This document shows, piece after piece, positions 5,501-5,871 of a stretch of DNA of 5,871 bases. The position numbers and the translations under genes are program-made. Location of the stretch: contig QMYO01000121.1 in NCBI GenBank assembly GCA_003662715.1, forward strand, positions 1-5,871. Reading direction: 5' to 3'. Every line of letters starts with the position of its first letter. The stretch's first letter is position 1. Origin of the DNA: Candidatus Bathyarchaeota archaeon (GTDB lineage: Archaea; Thermoproteota; Bathyarchaeia; Bathyarchaeales; Bathyarchaeaceae). The notes under the pieces were generated by a model, which saw nothing but the letters and a program-made list of their open reading frames with translations, was not told where the DNA came from and did no database searches.

Positions 5501-5515
5501 GCCACATATTGTGGC
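5501..5515. promoter_or_regulatory. 15-base inverted repeat, probable operator of the small RHH gene
   Basis: GCCACA-TAT-TGTGGC has 6-base arms and a 3-base spacer. Together with the repeat at 5421-5439 it defines a common core G(A/C)CACA-N3-TGTG(T/G)C. Its right half is repeated in direct orientation (ATTGTGG at 5508-5514 and 5516-5522), which may give an extra half-site over the transcription start. Confidence 0.6.
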
Positions 5516-5530
5516 ATTGTGGAATAAGAT

Positions 5531-5704
5531 ATGTCCGAGCAAAATGAGGTTTTGGATATTAGACTACGCTTAAACGGTCGGTCTAAACAACGTTTTCTTG
5601 AGGTCAAAGCGGCTAAGGGTTTAACCAACAACACCGATGTTCTGCGGTTGGTCATCAATGAGTACTACGAGCGTCTTTTGAAACGCCCTGAGGAGGTTTC
5701 TTAG
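5531..5704 (+). CDS. Small ribbon-helix-helix (CopG/Arc-like) protein
   Basis: Fifty-seven residues, nearly all RHH fold: beta-strand EVLDIRLRLN (6-15), helix one SKQRFLEVKAAKG (18-30), turn LTNNT, and helix two DVLRLVINEYYERLL (36-50). It aligns with the N-terminal part of the divergent RHH-SWIM protein through a shared pattern of F..(I/V)K...G..N.T(D/E)V(L/V)R.(L/V)IN, so the two are probably related, and it lacks a zinc tail. Proteins of this size act as DNA-binding dimers and often repress their own promoters. The ATG lies about 16 bases from the predicted transcription start, with no clear Shine-Dalgarno site. The stop overlaps the start of the next gene by one base, so the two genes form an operon. 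Confidence 0.8.
   Translation: MSEQNEVLDIRLRLNGRSKQRFLEVKAAKGLTNNTDVLRLVINEYYERLLKRPEEVS
5691..5697 (+). promoter_or_regulatory. Strong Shine-Dalgarno AGGAGGT for the downstream gene
   Basis: AGGAGGT sits inside the last codons of the small RHH gene, six bases before the GTG at 5704. It decides that GTG start and indicates translational coupling. Confidence 0.7.
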
Positions 5705-5871
5705 TGCGTTGGCTACGTGTTAGAGATAACGATTTGGACATGGAGATTCGCATTAACTTGCGTGATGATGTTGATGCTGTTGATGCGGTCAGGGCGGTTT
5801 ACGAAGCGTTTGAGAAGATTAGTCCATGTTTGGTGCATAGATGCTTCAGTTTTGTTGTTGAGGAAAGCTTC
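5704..5871 (+). CDS. Unrecognised protein, N-terminal 56 residues, cut by the window end
   Basis: Starts at GTG overlapping the RHH stop by one base (TAGTG), with a strong AGGAGGT upstream. The frame stays open to the last base. The visible part starts WLRVRDNDLDMEIRINLRDD (3-22), continues with a helix-like VDAVDAVRAVYEAFEKI (23-39) and a segment with two cysteines, SPCLVHRCFSFVVEESF (40-56). I see no known motif. An internal ATG at 5740 is a weaker start. As the partner of an RHH gene in a coupled pair it could be a toxin, an element-encoded protein or an enzyme under RHH control. None of these is supported by its own sequence. Confidence 0.65.
   Translation, partial: MRWLRVRDNDLDMEIRINLRDDVDAVDAVRAVYEAFEKISPCLVHRCFSFVVEESF

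Overview
This window is chromosomal DNA of an archaeon. The markers are an archaeal-type ribosomal protein L2 with a lysine/arginine-rich tail, a ThiI with the archaeal three-cysteine pattern, TATA-box promoters, T-run terminators, GGAGGT/GGTGAT ribosome-binding sites and small ribbon-helix-helix (RHH) regulators. The end of L2 (IAARSTGKRKRKR) and the RHH protein with a CxCx4CxH tail suggest a TACK lineage, most likely Bathyarchaeia. That placement is inference.

Layout, left to right. The first 101 bases hold nothing I can identify. rpl2 (minus strand) is alone, not flanked by its usual S10-cluster neighbours L23 and S19. A 268-base promoter region separates it from mobB (plus). mobB converges on mobA (minus) with a 12-base overlap. 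These two encode the GTP-binding adaptor and the guanylyltransferase that turn molybdopterin into its dinucleotide form. Just upstream of mobA, and overlapping it by 22 bases, lies a relic of a polyprenyl diphosphate synthase that stops after the GKRLRP motif. Divergent from the relic is a 12-helix MFS transporter of unknown substrate, followed by a T-run terminator. A 107-residue protein of unknown function (plus) converges with a 4-base overlap on a short ThiI-type tRNA sulfurtransferase (minus) that has only the PP-loop domain.

The right quarter changes character. A stretch matching the 3' end of an archaeal tRNA-Cys, without the rest of the tRNA, sits at 4961-4989. Beyond it are two divergent, related RHH genes. 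One carries a C-terminal SWIM-like zinc motif. The other is translationally coupled to an unrecognised gene that runs off the window. Each RHH promoter has an inverted repeat between its TATA box and its start codon, and the two repeats share the core G(A/C)CACA-N3-TGTG(T/G)C. The simplest reading is a small cross-regulated or autoregulated switch, perhaps at the edge of an element once integrated at a tRNA-Cys gene. The shared core is visible in the sequence. The element is a hypothesis, since no integrase or second att site lies in view.
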